Source: Himantopus leucocephalus (taxonomy: Eukaryota; Chordata; Aves; Charadriiformes; Recurvirostridae). From it: a stretch of 64,000 nt of DNA. The notes under the pieces are model-generated. The model saw only the letters and a list, made by a program, of their open reading frames with translations. It had not been told where the DNA came from and made no database searches. Positions 40,501 to 55,500 of the stretch are shown one piece after another; the first letter of the stretch is position 1; each line of letters opens with the position of its first letter. Position numbers and translations under genes: made by a program. The stretch lies in assembly GCA_003993805.1 (NCBI GenBank), contig RSEF01000031.1, forward strand, positions 59,037,200-59,101,199, given 5' to 3'.

Positions 40501-43500
40501 AGGATTACCTCTTTGTTACAGGAACGAAAGGATATCTGGAAGCAGGGATTAGTGTGCTAACTCAAATAAGCACAGGCCCCAAACTCCCCAAGCACACAAA
40601 GATGGCTCACATCTTGTCAGTTGTCAACAACAACAACCTGCTTTCATAAAATGGTGGATATTCACCAACAATTCACATTCAGATTCTATTGTTCGTGGTA
40701 ATGGTAGTGCAATAACCTTCTGATCAGAAATGGGAATGAAATAGTACATGTCTACTTCAGCATGCTTCCTGCATTTTCCTCCTCAGTTATGCTCTCCCAG
40801 GGTATACAACTAACTGAAAAAATGGAAGAAAATCCAGCTTGTCTATTTTGTTTTGGAACACTACAGGGCTTGATGACTTCTTAGGCCACCAATGGAACAC
40901 ACTTTCTACCAAAAAGATTAAATTGCACATAGAAGGGAACAGTAGAAAGGAAATATGATGCAGCTCTGCTAGAAACAAAGACCCACAGGGTAGGCATTAA
41001 AACATTTCAGTCAGTGCGTATTTATTCACAGCATAACTATACCTCAAGACATTGCATGAAGCTGAACAATGGACATGGAAAGTTAGGAAAGTCCACCAAA
41101 AAATCAAAGGACAAACTTTCAAATTCATCAGGAATTCTTCTGCTCTGCCTGCCTCCAGTAATGACAAACCTGATATTTTAATTCTCAAGCAGGAGAATTT
41201 AAAACATTGTAAAAGTGACAATATAAACCAAGATATATTTCAGAGATTCACGGAACACTTACCACGTATTATCCAGTTTGGCTTTTTTTAAATTGCAAAT
41301 ACTAAAGCCAGTGGCAAAGTTAAGCCAATTGGTGTTGAAACCATACGATGGCATTATGAGTCCAGTCTGGATTTAAACAGGTAGAGATCACGTGTCAAAG
41401 GGTTCTACTCTGTGACACAGGGTAACAATTCTTCCTCTGAATGTATGAGTACAAATTTTAAGGATAAACAAATCTTCCTTAAAAATTGAGATCTTTTAAA
41501 ATCCTGGGAGAGCAGGCAAGCTCAATTTCCTCTCCCTAAGTCACTGCAATGGAATTATTCTTCATTTATTCCAGTGTAATAGAGAAGAGAGTCAAACTCC
41601 ATGTATTTCAAAGATTAATATGAGGGATTTTGTATTTTCTTCAATGCATAATTTATCCCACTAACTACATTTACCAAGTAATCCCTGGCATGAGCTGTTT
41701 TTTCCACACTTGATGCTAATGAAGGATCCGATTAAGGGTTTATCTTTTGCGGGATATGGCAGGAATCAGCTAGGCAATATCCTGCTCTCTCCTGCAGCAA
41801 CCTCAGCTCTATTCGTATGCTGCTACTGTGATGATTGTGGGCTCTAATTCTCATTTTTTCCCCATATGTGTAAAGCCTAAATGACATGACACCTTGATGC
41901 AAATCACAAATACCTAGTCTTTTTAACTCAATCCCCAAAATTCTTAAATGAGGAAACAAAGCCTAGTTTTCCATTTAATCAAACTGGTTTTATGCTACTG
42001 TAATTACTTTTATGACACTGATGAAATGGATACACACTCAATGTAATGAAGTGGTGAATCTGTCCCAGAATCCCCAGAATCAAAGTATACCATGAATACC
42101 TATTCTTATTTTGGTTTGCTGGTGTCTATTAAAAATGATACAATCCATAGGTCACAGAATCCTAAACAATGATCACTGGATGTTTGTATTCAATTCTTTA
42201 CCTTCTTCCTCAGTTTTCGTTACTGAATATACATGGACAGGAGATTTTGGTTACATGGATCTTTGACCTGGCATATGCAGTCTTGTACTTTTGCTAATTT
42301 GTTGGGAAGTTACGTGGAAGATCCAGTGTGTGCCTAGAACTACTTCAAATTATAGTCCACAACATCAGGACAACCAAAACCTCAAATTAACTCACATTTA
42401 TGCCCTTGCAGGAGAACTGCAGTCTGAAGGTGTGGGCTCTCTCTCCCACTGCTTTCCTTCATCTACAATTCTTGTGCCTTGGCAACAGCAAAAAAAAATA
42501 TGAAAATTAGAAAATACGTCACCCTGACCTTAATGTGTGTGAAACAAGTGCTGTGGTAGCTGTATTTGCCATCAGTCATGTTTTAAATTCACCACTGTGA
42601 ATGGGCCCAACTATAAACCTTAGTTATTTTACTAAACAGAAGTAAAAACTTCCATGAGGAAGGAAGTACAAAGACATTATAGTATATTAACATGTGCTAC
42701 ATCTTTCTACCCTGTTATCTGCATCTCTCATTGTGACAAATGATCAGATTTGCCTAAAGGCCAGGCACGCCCTTTATTAGAAGAAGCAGTAGGAATGAAG
42801 AGCTGTTATATGTTCCCTGTGACAATGGCATGCCAAATAAAATATGCTTTACTCAGATAATGCATGGTGTCATGGAGATCCCTGTTCTGTACCAAGCAGC
42901 CAGAGACTTCCTGATGCTTTCCCACTTACTGCTGCAGCAGAGGAAGAGTTTGGGACGTCTTGCAGTACTAGCATGCAGTGCTGCCCAACCCTCCCTCCTG
43001 CCTCCAAAAACCATTCCACTGCTGCTGCATAGTTCATTTGTGGGTGGCCTCTGCAAGGGAAATTCCCCAGTCCCCTGCCCTCTCCATCTGTTTTGCAGTG
43101 ATATCTCTTGGCTGTTGCTTTAACTATTGTGTTCTGCAAACGTGGGGCACCAATGTGCCCCAGGATTCTGTAATTTTCAAGTCTATTCTACTAAACCAAA
43201 CGATGAACCGTGGTTGTGGGTTTCTCTCCTGGTGTTTATAAACAAAAAAATGCTTGGCTTGGGCCAGCAGAAAAACAGACTACCCTGGCCTCTGAAATGT
43301 ACCTCACTGGACCTGCACATGAATAACTTTAAGCCTGCTTCTCAAACACTTTCCACACCCTGGGTCTCTACATTAGAGACCGCCTCCAAAAGTTACAGCT
43401 TTTGTTGTCACATTTAAGTTATCTGGGAAAATGGTTATTTTAAAAATCTCCTATATGGTAGGTTTGTCAGAATGGGCACTTTGTGCCCATGAAATGCCTT

Positions 43501-46500
43501 TGGAAAGTTAAGGAGAAAAAAATCTAAATCTTTGGCAGATACTGTAATCCACCTTTCTGCAGTTTGCAACATGTATGGTGCCATAAAAAATATATGAGCC
43601 AGGAGCATGCCAGGATTACAAGAAGTATGCAAGGAAGTGGCTTTAGTTAAACATTTGACATGTATGACTTGTACAAAGGCTGCAAAAGAAAACCTTGAGC
43701 TTGCCTTTAAGTGAAGGGATCAGAGGAGGATTTCTGCTAAGTCTCAGCATGTTCTCCAACTCTTTAATATCTCCTGTTATCCCCAGCATGTGCTCTGCAT
43801 TAATTTCAGACAGCATTGGACTTGCTTATCCATCTGCTCTTTGTCAGTATTCCTGAAGCATCCTTTTCACAGCAACATGATTAGCAATTTAACAAGCTAG
43901 ATGTCTTCTCTGTTCCTATTTGATGTATTTTGCTTCATCTCTTTATTAGATTTATAAATTTCCTCTCACTGGGGAAAGCAGGCTGAAACAAGTCAGAAGT
44001 TTAGCTGCTTCTATACGTGATAAAAAGGGAGGGGTTCACTCAAACCTTTTCATTGAGTTTACAGACATCAAAACTGCAATATTCCACTACCTAGCAGGCT
44101 GCAGCATTTGGAATGACACTTTGAGATGATCTAGCTCTAGACCTTTAAGCGCTTTAAACAGACATAACAAACTTTCAGCAGAAATAACTTGTTCATGATA
44201 AAAATGAGTATCTTGGATCCTCTCCTACGGGGCAGAAGAACTGGAACGTTGCCTGGAAGGACATGCAGTCCCTTGGGTGAACATCCCATCTCAGTACCCC
44301 AAGCATACACAGTGTGAGGGAACAATCTGCCTGCTGGAGAATATAAGCCCAAGAGCTATCACAGCTTGTAAAAGGATGCCTACTAGGACCTTCCTCCACT
44401 GGGACGTCTGGCAGTGAGCCACAACTGTGCTGAGCACCCCTGTGTAGGCTTGGGGCCAGCCTATTTAGACAGGATGACTGCACACCAATGATTCTGACTG
44501 CAAAATAACCTCCTCACTAATAGCAGCAGTACTGAGAATATAGAGAAAATTGATCTATGCCCAATTTTAAAACTTTTTTAAAAGCAGACCAGTTATTATA
44601 TGTTAAAAACACAGTGAGTGCCTTAAATAGATTCATACTTGAACCACAGATAGGCATTGCAAGGACACAGAGTTTTAAAGAGTATTTTACATGTTTTACA
44701 ATCATAAAAATAGAGACTACTACATATGCTTTTACAGAGGGTAACTTCTCTCTTTGCCTCAAAGCATGTGGCTTACTCAGGAATAAAAACAGAAAATCCT
44801 GATTCCATGTACTGTATTGTAACTTAAAAAGAAGCCTACCCGTACTTCATTCAAGCTACAAGTTCACAAGATATATCCTGACAACTTGTGCAATTTGTAT
44901 ACTCAGAAATGGCATTCATGTATTGAAATGAAGCTTTTTTTGGTTTAAATCTCAGTGGCATTTTAGACAGTGTTTACAGGTTTGCTGTTTGTATAGACAT
45001 CAAATCTAGCCTTGGTGGTACATTTGGGGGGCATACCCAAAGCAAACATAAACATGCCTATTAGCTACAGGTGTCAGCTCACGGCAGCACTTTTGATTTT
45101 TAGAACTTGGATACTGACATATGTCCTTATGCCCCTGCGTATTTCTAAAATGTATCATGCTAAAAGTGTACAAAAACTTCCAAAACTACAAAAAACTCTT
45201 TCTGGGATATTAACTTAGTTGATTGTGTGAAGTTTGCCATGCAATTAGAGATTATTTATGAATGTATTTATGTGCAGTCAAGGTTTTGTGTCCAAAACTT
45301 TGCACACAATCAGACCCTTACTTAAAAGGGGAAATAAAAGCAATTCTGAAAATGCTTTGCTTAGAGAAGAACTACTATATAGTAGGCTTCTCTGGACATG
45401 GTCTTCACCATAATCACAGACACACATTCCTCCGTAACCCTTGATCACTGCTAATGTAACAGCACATGCTAGTCTGAATAGACTATTCTAAGTGCCCTGG
45501 ATCTCTGGATAGCTTCCTTCTATTTAAATACATAAACACTGAAAAGGAACATCACCGTCCTGTCCTAGGTGCACTTATTTGCCATTTTAATATACTTGCT
45601 GTGAAATTCTATTTTTGCTTTTACAAAACTGTAAAAAATACAGACAGGCTGAAATAAAGCAAATTCCATTAAAAAGAACCCAAACATTTTGTTTCGTTTG
45701 TGCTGCACACAGATGAGCAAATACCTTTTTCAGAGATCTAGTATCTGTCTCATCTGAAGGCACTAGAAGCCCAGTTTTCTCTAGGCCTGGTCCAACCATT
45801 GTACCATGCATCAAATTACTCTTCCTTTCAGCTGACAGAAAAGGTTGTGGGTCAAGAAGGAAAAGGGAGGGCCAAGAAAAGGACACATTTGCAGAGGGGG
45901 ATTCAAATCAGATGCAGGGAGCAAAGTGACTCCATACTTTTTCTTACTTTTCCATTACTCCTCCTTGTACCAACAAATCCACCAATCCATCACCTCCCTA
46001 ACAGGACAGACTAATAAGCAGCTTCTAGATGCCCAAAGGGCCAAAGTTATCCCTAAACCAAGCCCCAGGTGATGGCCGTTAGATACATCAGAAGAGTTAA
46101 AAAACTCCATCTGGGCTGCACTATATGATGCTCAGTTAACTTCTGTGTGACCTAGAGGCACACATGAGAATGCAAGAAATAGTCCTCCTTTATCCACAAC
46201 TGGAAAGAGGGACTACTTGGAAAGAGAGAAGTCTTAGCCAGGGCTAGGAAAAAAAAACCAAAATGGTTTCTTAACACCTCCTGATGTGCTACACCCAGAG
46301 GAAGCTGGACAGAAGTGAGAATCCACTCCACTGCCTACAACTCTTGGGAGATGCTGAAATCACCACAACTCAGCCAGCGCTTGCTCAGCACAGTCTACAT
46401 TTTATTCCCGAAGCAAGGAGTGAGAGTGTCATGTTACGCGGCTAACTCAACAGATCACCTTCTCTTAGGATTCCTCAAAGGTAATTTTAATCAAAATAAG

Positions 46501-49500
46501 GGGTTGGGTTTTAGAAGTCAACAAAGCACGCACCCCAAGCTTTACAGTGCTGATAGGTTTCTGCAGTGAAGAACGTGCCTGGTGGTTCAAGATCGATTTC
46601 TATTGTGTCTATCTACTCAGCAACTTGAACACAGTTTTGTGTTCAATGATCTTGGGACTTAAGAGCATAACTAAAAAATACTCTGGTCAAACAGAATGAC
46701 CAAACTGGCTTTCCTGAGAGCAGCAAGTTACATGAGGAATCTAGGAGGAGTCAGAGACTCCACATCCTCAGATTTTCTCCTCCTTCAGGCAAAAATTGTG
46801 AATTTGCTCTCTGGCAAAACATTAACAGAACCCTGTATGGTCCTGAATTATTTTACTAGTCTAATGTGAAATGCTCCCTTTCTGTTGTTGCCTCCAACAC
46901 CCACTCCCAGCAGCTGTTGGTGCACATGATCACGAAGGAAAAAAAAAGATACCTATTTCTGCCTCCTTTCTCTGTAGATCAGAGTAGTTCCAGTTGCTGA
47001 ATCACAGATGGGGAATGCAGCAAGTAAAAGCTATTATAAACAGGAAAGTGAAGCCATTTCTGCCAGACCCTCAATAAACTGTCACTACTGCATTAGGTGC
47101 CAAACTTGGCCTCTTTTCCACATCCCTTATTTTTATCATTAAATATACTTTTCAACAACAGTGATTATACTCCTATTAAGTAACATTTCTGAGCACTGAA
47201 GATATAACACATGACTATGCAGATGGAGAACATATGTCACTATTTCCATGTTTATTTACTTAGCAGCCCAGGGTGAGAGTCAGACGGTTTTTGGTTAACT
47301 TAAGCGAGCTGAAGCACATGCAATGGCTCAGGCCAGTAATCAGACAATAAAAAGTGATGGTTCTGCCAATTATTTTTTTACATATTGTGAAACTAGCCTA
47401 GCTATCCCTGTCTAGAGTTCAGTAAACTGTTGTAATCTTGCTGTTATGGTTTCTACTTAATTCCTGTAATCACTACTGATACCCATGATTTACTGTGAAA
47501 AATGCCATAAATGCTATTCTCCATTCCTCGTGCAAAACTCTTATGGAAACTGACAGGATTTCCTGAATTCTTTTAAAATTATCTAAATATTTAGATCAAA
47601 ATAGAGTCTCCTTTACGGAAAGCAAGAACATTGCGAGAACAACTAGATCACTATGCTCACTATTAACTGCTGCTTGCTCAAGGAACATTTGGAGAAGTGA
47701 CTGCTGCTCACTTCTTTTACCCCATTTTCGCTCGTCCTTATCCCCTCTTATTTCTTTGCAAGACATAAAGGAAGTCCTTAAGGATGGATCTGACTCTTGC
47801 TAAAGAAACGTCAGCTGCAAACAAAAGGGTCACCTCAGATTTCAACTGAAGGAATGTGTTTTAAGTACTAAGTCCTGTGCCTGCCAACAAAGCGAACTCT
47901 ACTATTGCAAAAGCTATGGTAAAAAAGATTAGAGATAAAGATTATGTTGCAGTACCACAATCAAATACACAGCCTTAGCCCTCAGTCTAACATAAAGCTT
48001 CCTTCTGTGAAGAACCTCCGTTAAAACATTTCTGAACAACACCCCCATTAGACAGCACTAACCTGGTCTCCTCCATCTTTTAGCCACTGTGCAAAGACCT
48101 AATCTTCTGCAATGCAGGAGTTCTTTCACAAAGCAGGAACGCCTGGCTAGTGACTCATGTTTGTAAGGCCCCTTCTTGCTATCAGTATTGACCAAACGTG
48201 ACCAAACCGAAGTGCAGTTGTTTAATCTAGAATGAAATAGCCTGATGCTGCTGCCAGAAAGTGAACTGGGAAACAACAGTTTCTTTGAAGGACTGTCAGG
48301 TTCTGAGCCTCTCTGTACATCAAAGTGAAACTGTGGTCTGTGTCCCACTTCCCCATCCTCTTCTCAGCTTCAAGGGTATTTTTTCCACCTTGAAGAAGCA
48401 GAATTGCTTGTTCTCTTTCTAAAGGGAAGAGAGATCCTTTTTATTATTTGGGAGGAAAAACGTCTGCCACACTTTCGGTCCTACCTTCTTCTCTAAATGC
48501 ATACCCTTTCTCTGAGCTCTTTTGCCTTAAACAAGGCCATCTACACCTGCAGAGATGGAGAGTAAGAAGGAGGGAACATTCTTAACTGCAACCTGAAGCA
48601 AAAAAAAAAAAAAAACTAAGCAGAAATAATGATTAAAACACTGCTNCTTAGTGGACCTAAGACTTACTATTATGAAACCACTGATTTTTAGCTAGAAAAT
48701 CTATTCCTAAACAGCACTTGATTCCAATTAGTTAGGTTCACAAGATAATTAACACTGTCTAAAAATATCCCAGTTTTTCCTGAGTTGGAGCCAAGTTCTT
48801 GGCTAATTTCTTGCACTTTTGCAGACTGTGAAACAGTGAAGGATGGAAGCAATAAATGATAAACTACCTCTCTGATGTAGGAATATACGAGGCACTGCAC
48901 TTTCTATTTCAACATAGGAGGCCTCCCAAAAATTATCTTAAAAGTAGTGAGAATAAATCAATCTAACATCATTGGGGGTGAAATTTAAGATGTTACTGAC
49001 AACTTCGCAAAGCATCACATTCACAGACCTTGAACTTGTTACCTTTAATACTCGTGTGTGCTTCAGTCTTGAGACAAAAAACAGACAAGTAACAGCTGTA
49101 ATCCACCACCTGCATCTTGAGGGATAGGTACTTAAAAAGAAGTGGGGGAATGAGAAGACAGTAAGGGGCTTCCCACATGTTCTGAGGGTGCAAGCTACTT
49201 TCTTGCCTGTGATATAGTGGAAAGTGCCCAGACAGCTGCTGAAGAACTGCTGGTGATGGTGAAAGGCTATCAGGACAGTGAAGACAGCAGAATCCTGGAG
49301 TCCGGCAGAGCATGAGACCTCATTTGTCAGCTGGAACTGACAGCCATGCAAACTGTGCTCTTGGGGCCACACTATAGCTTAGTATTGCTTCTAGGCCAAA
49401 CTCCTCTGGCACCTAGGAGAGCCGTTGTCGTGGATGAATACCGAAAAGGAGCATCACTGCTAAGTCGTGGAAAACGAAGGAATGAAGGTAACCCTCAGCT

Positions 49501-52500
49501 AGTGTTACATTAAAGAGACAGTGGCAAAGGGTGCCTCAGTGTCTGAGCCTGGTATGCTCCTTCTCAGTCCAATTTGTTGTGGTCACATTACTTCTGTTCT
49601 CATGGGTATGGACTGTGGGCACAAGGTGGGCTACTGGTCCGCCTAAAAAAAACATACGTGAGTACATCTTCGCTACTCCCGTTGCTGAAATAAAGTCACT
49701 AATGAAGACCAAGAGTCCTCGCCTTTGTGTACTCCTGTGCAGTGACCTAACCACCACCTCTGCACTGCCATTGGGACAGTTTTGTGAAGTGTTTTTGGCC
49801 AACTGGGAAGAATATGGGTGCTCACATAAGTGCCATGTTTTGGAAATGGTGTTGTATTTTATAAGGCATTGTATTTTGAATTTCCATTCAGAAATAGAAG
49901 AGAGAAAAATTTAGGTATGTGTTTTACTCCTCTACAATTCACAATGACATAAAAATTGAGTGAAGGGATTTTCAAGTGACTGCATATTTTTATCCTCATT
50001 ATGTTGAGGCTTAGACTCTGAAAAGAGAGAAATTGAATATTTGCATTTCAGGTGATATTCTTTGCCAAATTGACAAGAGAAATAGGCCTAGAGGACCAGA
50101 ATATTTTTTGGTATACAAACTAATGCCTCTGTGAGATAAATAATAATGGAAGTCCAAAAGAAACACCAGCTTAACTACACATAGCTATTCTGCTGTATAA
50201 CCATGAGGTTTGGCAAGCATGCCTTACGTTCTTACGTTGACACCAAGACTCCTCAGAATAAGGCAACTTAGCCTCCCACTCTACTTCCTGTACTTAGAAA
50301 AACCTAGTCCTGTGAACTGAGTTACTTGAAAGAGTAACTTTTGCAGCATTTCTGCAGGCAAACCCTCTTCCACACTGTCTGCCTTGAGACCTATGGCACC
50401 TCTGTGCCACAGAGGTAAAAAAGACGCAAAAGATTCAAACTAGTTAGCTGCTGCATTTAAAGGTATTAGAGCACCTCTACACTGGCCTGGACTCACCAGA
50501 GTGAGCACACACACTGTCACTGCTGCAAGATGCACTGGGCTTGTCTCCTATGATGCTAAAGTTAACAGACTGCCATTCCCAGGCCTACATAGGCTTCATG
50601 GGATGCTCTGAGGGCAGCAGATAGGGAAAGTATGAAGTGAGGGACAGGAAAAGAAAACACAGTGAAAGGCCAACATCATCCTTCAAAGCTCCACGCATTT
50701 TTACACAGACATTAAACTCAGAATATAAATATATGCCTTTAAATTAATGTTAGAATATTCCCAGCCCATGTAGATATAGACGTTTCTGCATTACACCAGA
50801 ACACTGACATTTCCTGTCGCTATCTCCATACAGTTTTTAATACTACCTATGTGTATTTCCAGATAAGAGTTTTTCTGGTGGAGCACAGTCAGAACGTAGC
50901 AAGCACTCTTCTGTCATAAAAACCATAAAAATTGGAGCTGAAGGGAAGCTTGACAAAAGTAATAGGAATGTTATACTCTGGACTATTCTGCAAAGCCCTA
51001 ATCAACAAACAGGATGGAATTAATAGCAATAATCTGTGAAAAAAACCATGCAGCATTCACAGCCACAATGTAGGAAAGTTCTTGTACTTTATCTTCTGGC
51101 ATTCTTGTTTGAGAAACAAACTACACGCCACAGGGAGATGGAAAAGTTTGCATGGGTATTTACTACGGCATTTACATGGGAACACCCTTTGTTTGAACTT
51201 TTTGGGCCAAAAATCCACTTATTTTTTTAGCTATCTTCAGAACGTTCCTTTTGCTCTCATGGAAGAAAACCCAGCAGAATTGCCTCACGGCCAGGAGAAG
51301 GAGCCAGATCTTAGGTTGTTTCAATAGGGTGCACCTCAGCATAAAATCAGTACAGCTGCACACAGATGAAGATTTTGCCATTCCTCTGTGCTTTACACTA
51401 ATGAAAAGCTGCAACTTAGTCCTTAATTGCATTCGGTTTTGTTTCAAATCTGTCAGCTCCAAACTATAACTAAATGACATGACTACAATTAGACTATATG
51501 ATTAACTATATTATGCACACTACTCGAAAAGTAATCTTTCTCAACTCCTCCAACCCACAACGATCCATTAATACTTCCCATTCTTGTGGAGGAAAATGCT
51601 CCATATTGAATACATTTCAGACTAGGGGGAAAAAATTCAACTCTTCAAACTACCTTCAGATGTCAGCCCCACTAAAACATCTGCATTGGAAGAGTGAGTT
51701 GCTGGTCTGGCTTTGTTTTGCATGGTAACAAATTAAACCCTAGGGGTTTGGTCTGAAGAGGTTCCCATTTCTGTGCAGAGTCCTGATTTCTGTTTTCATC
51801 AAAACACCAACAAAACCAGGAGAAACCAATTTCCTGTTTGATGAAACTGATCTGTGTTGCTGCTTTCTCATTCTCAAGGGACCCAGTCACTCTCCACCAC
51901 ACAGTCAGCACTGTTTCTGGGTGAGAAGGTTGGGCCATCTGCAGTAGATTTTGGAGTGACAGAAGAAAACAAGGCTGCTTACAAGACAGCAGACCAAACT
52001 CCTCCAATCCATTCTGGCTGTTGAGTACCTGGCAGACAGATTAAGCTTATCATAAAATGTCTGCAACCGATTTTCCCTAATTATTCTCCAAGTTGAGTGG
52101 GCTTTTGCCCCCTTTTCAATATGTTTTTTTTTCCAGCATACTCTTGTTGCTGCCCACTGCCTTTGCTGGAATGGTACCAGAATCTGAAGTACTTCTGGAC
52201 CCCTGTGGCTGAAGAAACAGAGAATGTGCACAGCAGCAGGAAGCAAGGAGCATAGCTGCATAGGAGAGAGAGAGAGAGAGAGGGCTTCTTCCCTGGAAGT
52301 GACTGTGAAATGATCTGAGGAACCTGCCAGACAATTTTCCACAGTGAGCACAGAGAAGTCATCTGGACAGGACTGAACAGGAGAGGCAACAGAAAAGCCA
52401 TCTCCTCCCTTCTCACTACCATCTTTCCTCTCTTATGGTGGTAGCCAAATGGACAGGAGGTAGTGGAAAGAACATCTATATTGCCTTTTGGGTAAATATC

Positions 52501-55500
52501 CCTGAAAGACTTTGTTTAGGTCAAAATCTTCAAACAAATTACTTATTTAGCTGTGGTGTATGACCTGATGAGATTTGTGCACCTTTGCTTCTACATTTTC
52601 TTTTCCCTCTCAGCAAACCCAGGGTAATTAAGAGATGAACATCTCTGGACACTTAGAAAATTATGCAAACAGCATTTTATACAAAATACTTGCACCATAT
52701 TGGAAAAGAAGTAAACAATATTGTTTAAAATGTTGAAAGGAATAGTTCTTATTCTTACAGAGAACACACTTCCCAATATTCACTGGCCTGGGTAGAGTCA
52801 ATATCACAGCATAAGTCAAGATAAGGATTTAAAAATAAAATTAAAATACTCCTACACTCCATGTTCAATTGGAAACCGATTCTGAGAGTTAAGAGTCAAA
52901 TTTGTTTGACGAAGTGACAAACACACCATGTACAATCCATCAAACTCCAAGTGCAGAGACACAATGACTGCCTGATTTTGTCACATTAAGAGCGCTATGC
53001 TCCAGTCTGGTTTAATGAATCAGCTTTGACAAGACTTTGGAAGCAACTTAATGATGCCAGGAATCCCGATACCTATTCACAACCTCACAGGCACAGGCAC
53101 TAAGGCTAAACCTTACGAGTTAATTGTAGCACAAATTATGTCCTGGGAATGACTCAAGTACTTCAAGGTGGTGCTCTGGAGCCTCAGAGAGCCATTAGGG
53201 ACAACATAGTTAACTAAAACAAGCTCTAAGTCTCTCAACCTCTCTCCTAATTCCAATAATTAACATTCTTCACTGTATACTGCCATCTTATTTTATCCCT
53301 GATGCACTCTTTCAAGAATTTAATTTTTTTCTTCTCTAAGACAAAAGCTACTTAAAGGCTCACAGAATGCTAAGATGTCTGCTTTTAATTTGTAAGACTG
53401 GCACAAGTTCAGGAATAATACATGTGCACGTGTGTCTATGAAAACATCTTAGCTATGTGTTTCTGAAAAGGTAGTGAAGGCAAGATGACACCATGTAATC
53501 CATAGGGGTAACCAAAGAATGTTGCACTAAAACCTTTTCAATAAGGTTTTTTTCAATGGACAGTTATTCTAATAATTGCCTGGTATGATGTAAGTCCCGA
53601 TCCTGAAAATGATTCTCAAATCTGCAAGATTAGTCAAAGGCTTATCAAAGGCCTACGCTAAAATGGTAAGAGCCTAAACTGTTTAAAAATCTATGACAAC
53701 TGGCTGATCAATGTTTCAGGCAGGTAAGGAAGACATGTTCAGCACAAAGTTTGTAAACTAGCACTTTGCCTGGGATTGAACATCTGGAAAAGGATGTTTT
53801 CAAACTGTGCAAAATCTCAATGCAGGTAAGACAGCCTGCTTTCTATCCTGTCTAGAGACTCAAGGCAAAGCCCAGACTTAACAGTAAAGGTTTTACAGTC
53901 TTTTAACTAAAGGCTAAACCTATCTGGTGCTGTATTTATACTTCGAGCCTTCTCCATTGTGATGGCCCCTTGCAATGGTTACACTGTGGCTCAAAGACAG
54001 CTCCAGGGAGAGCCTAAGTCTGATCAGCACAGTAAGCGGGAGACTATTTCTACGTCATGTCTATTTCTATTCAGAGCATGGTTTCTGCTCCTCTCAAGCC
54101 CTCCAGATGGTTGATTTTTCTCCTCTAATTGCACATATGAACTTTGGCCAGAGGCTTTATTTTCATGACATTCTAAGGTGACCAGGACAAGTCACTTCCG
54201 GGATAGGGAAAAAAGGGTAAGGGAAAAAAGGGTAACTTGTGCATCACTTTCCAACTTTCCATCAAATTTATTTCAGAAATAGCTCTGTGCTTAATGCAAA
54301 AGAAAGAGTCTTTTTAGGCATAGAAACTTATTTTCTGAAGCCTCAGATGACATCTAGTTGGAAAGGATGAATGTTTTTCAATACTGCATACAGACATAAA
54401 ATTACACCTCTGCTTTTCTGGTCTGCACATGTCAAAATTGAATCTGGGTTTTCACCTTCACCCTACAACTTCATTTTTAAAGAATTTCCTCAGAAACGGA
54501 GCAGGTATACACAGAAAACTTTTCTGTTGATGGTTATTGTTTAGTTTTAGGGTTTTCTTTCTCTGTTAACAGTTCCCTTAAAAAGCAAAGGAAACAAGCT
54601 ACATGGTGCAGAGTTAGAAAAAATCTATACCAATGAAACATGATTATCGATATTAGCTATCATGTTCCTTAAAATTTTTACTTTTGCAACAGAAGATGTA
54701 TATAAGTTGATACATAAGGCCTGGAGACGAGAGAAAAATAAGTCAATCAGTTCCAAGGACTTGATCCAAAACTCATAAACACTACTGGAAATAATCTTAT
54801 TCACTTCAACAGTCTTATCAAAACTATGGATATGGTTAAAAAACACCAGTAGCTGCACACATCATTAATTTAGGTGAAAAAACTTGAACCAAATTGACCA
54901 AGAAAAGCTCCTTTTTTAGAATTTTGGAGGCAAAGCCATTGGTTTGATGTTAAAACTTCCACATTTCTATGATGGTTTGGAAAGCTCACTGTCTGACCCT
55001 GGAGTTTGTTAAAGAGTTTTTTTCTGATGGACTGAATGTGGGTTAAAATTCCACTTTGGAAATGATGAGGTTCCCATAATCTTAAAACAACAATCCTCCA
55101 CCAAAACAAAGGAAAACCCCCAAGCAAGTCTGCATGATCTGCCCCACCTGAGTTGTGAATACTTAGATCCCAAAAGAAAGAAAATAAAATCCCAACCTCA
55201 TCAGGTTTTTTTTTCTACTTACATTTATAAAATGTATACTTAAAAAAATACTGGTTTGCTATTGTCTCCCTTCAAAGGCTTCACATGAGGAAAGCAGATC
55301 ATAGAGGTTGTGCAGTACCGTAAAAAACACTTCAGTAACTGACAAAACCTGTTATCTCTTCATACACACTGTGCCTTATGAACCTTTCAGTATCTCTTTG
55401 TGGGTGCAAGGTCATAAGGCTTCAAGGAACAAAGTCAGCAAATGAATCTTCCACTGGCAGAACTGCATTGTCTTCATAAAGCAGGCTGTACAGGTGGGAA

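Noticed and set aside
42150..42175. GGTCACAGAATCC as a reverse-oriented CR1 tail
   Set aside because: Only one octamer-like unit and no GGTTGGAAGGGACC-type segment beside it.
48600..48615. A-run as the tail of a processed pseudogene
   Set aside because: No upstream coding similarity and no target duplication seen.
49531..49914. Plus-strand frame of 127 codons with a hydrophobic N-terminus
   Set aside because: The start resembles a signal anchor, but there is no conserved body, no promoter and no poly-A evidence; hydrophobic starts are common by chance.
51905..52351. Minus-strand open frame of 148 codons
   Set aside because: It runs through a (GA)n microsatellite giving a Leu/Ser repeat and has no family features.
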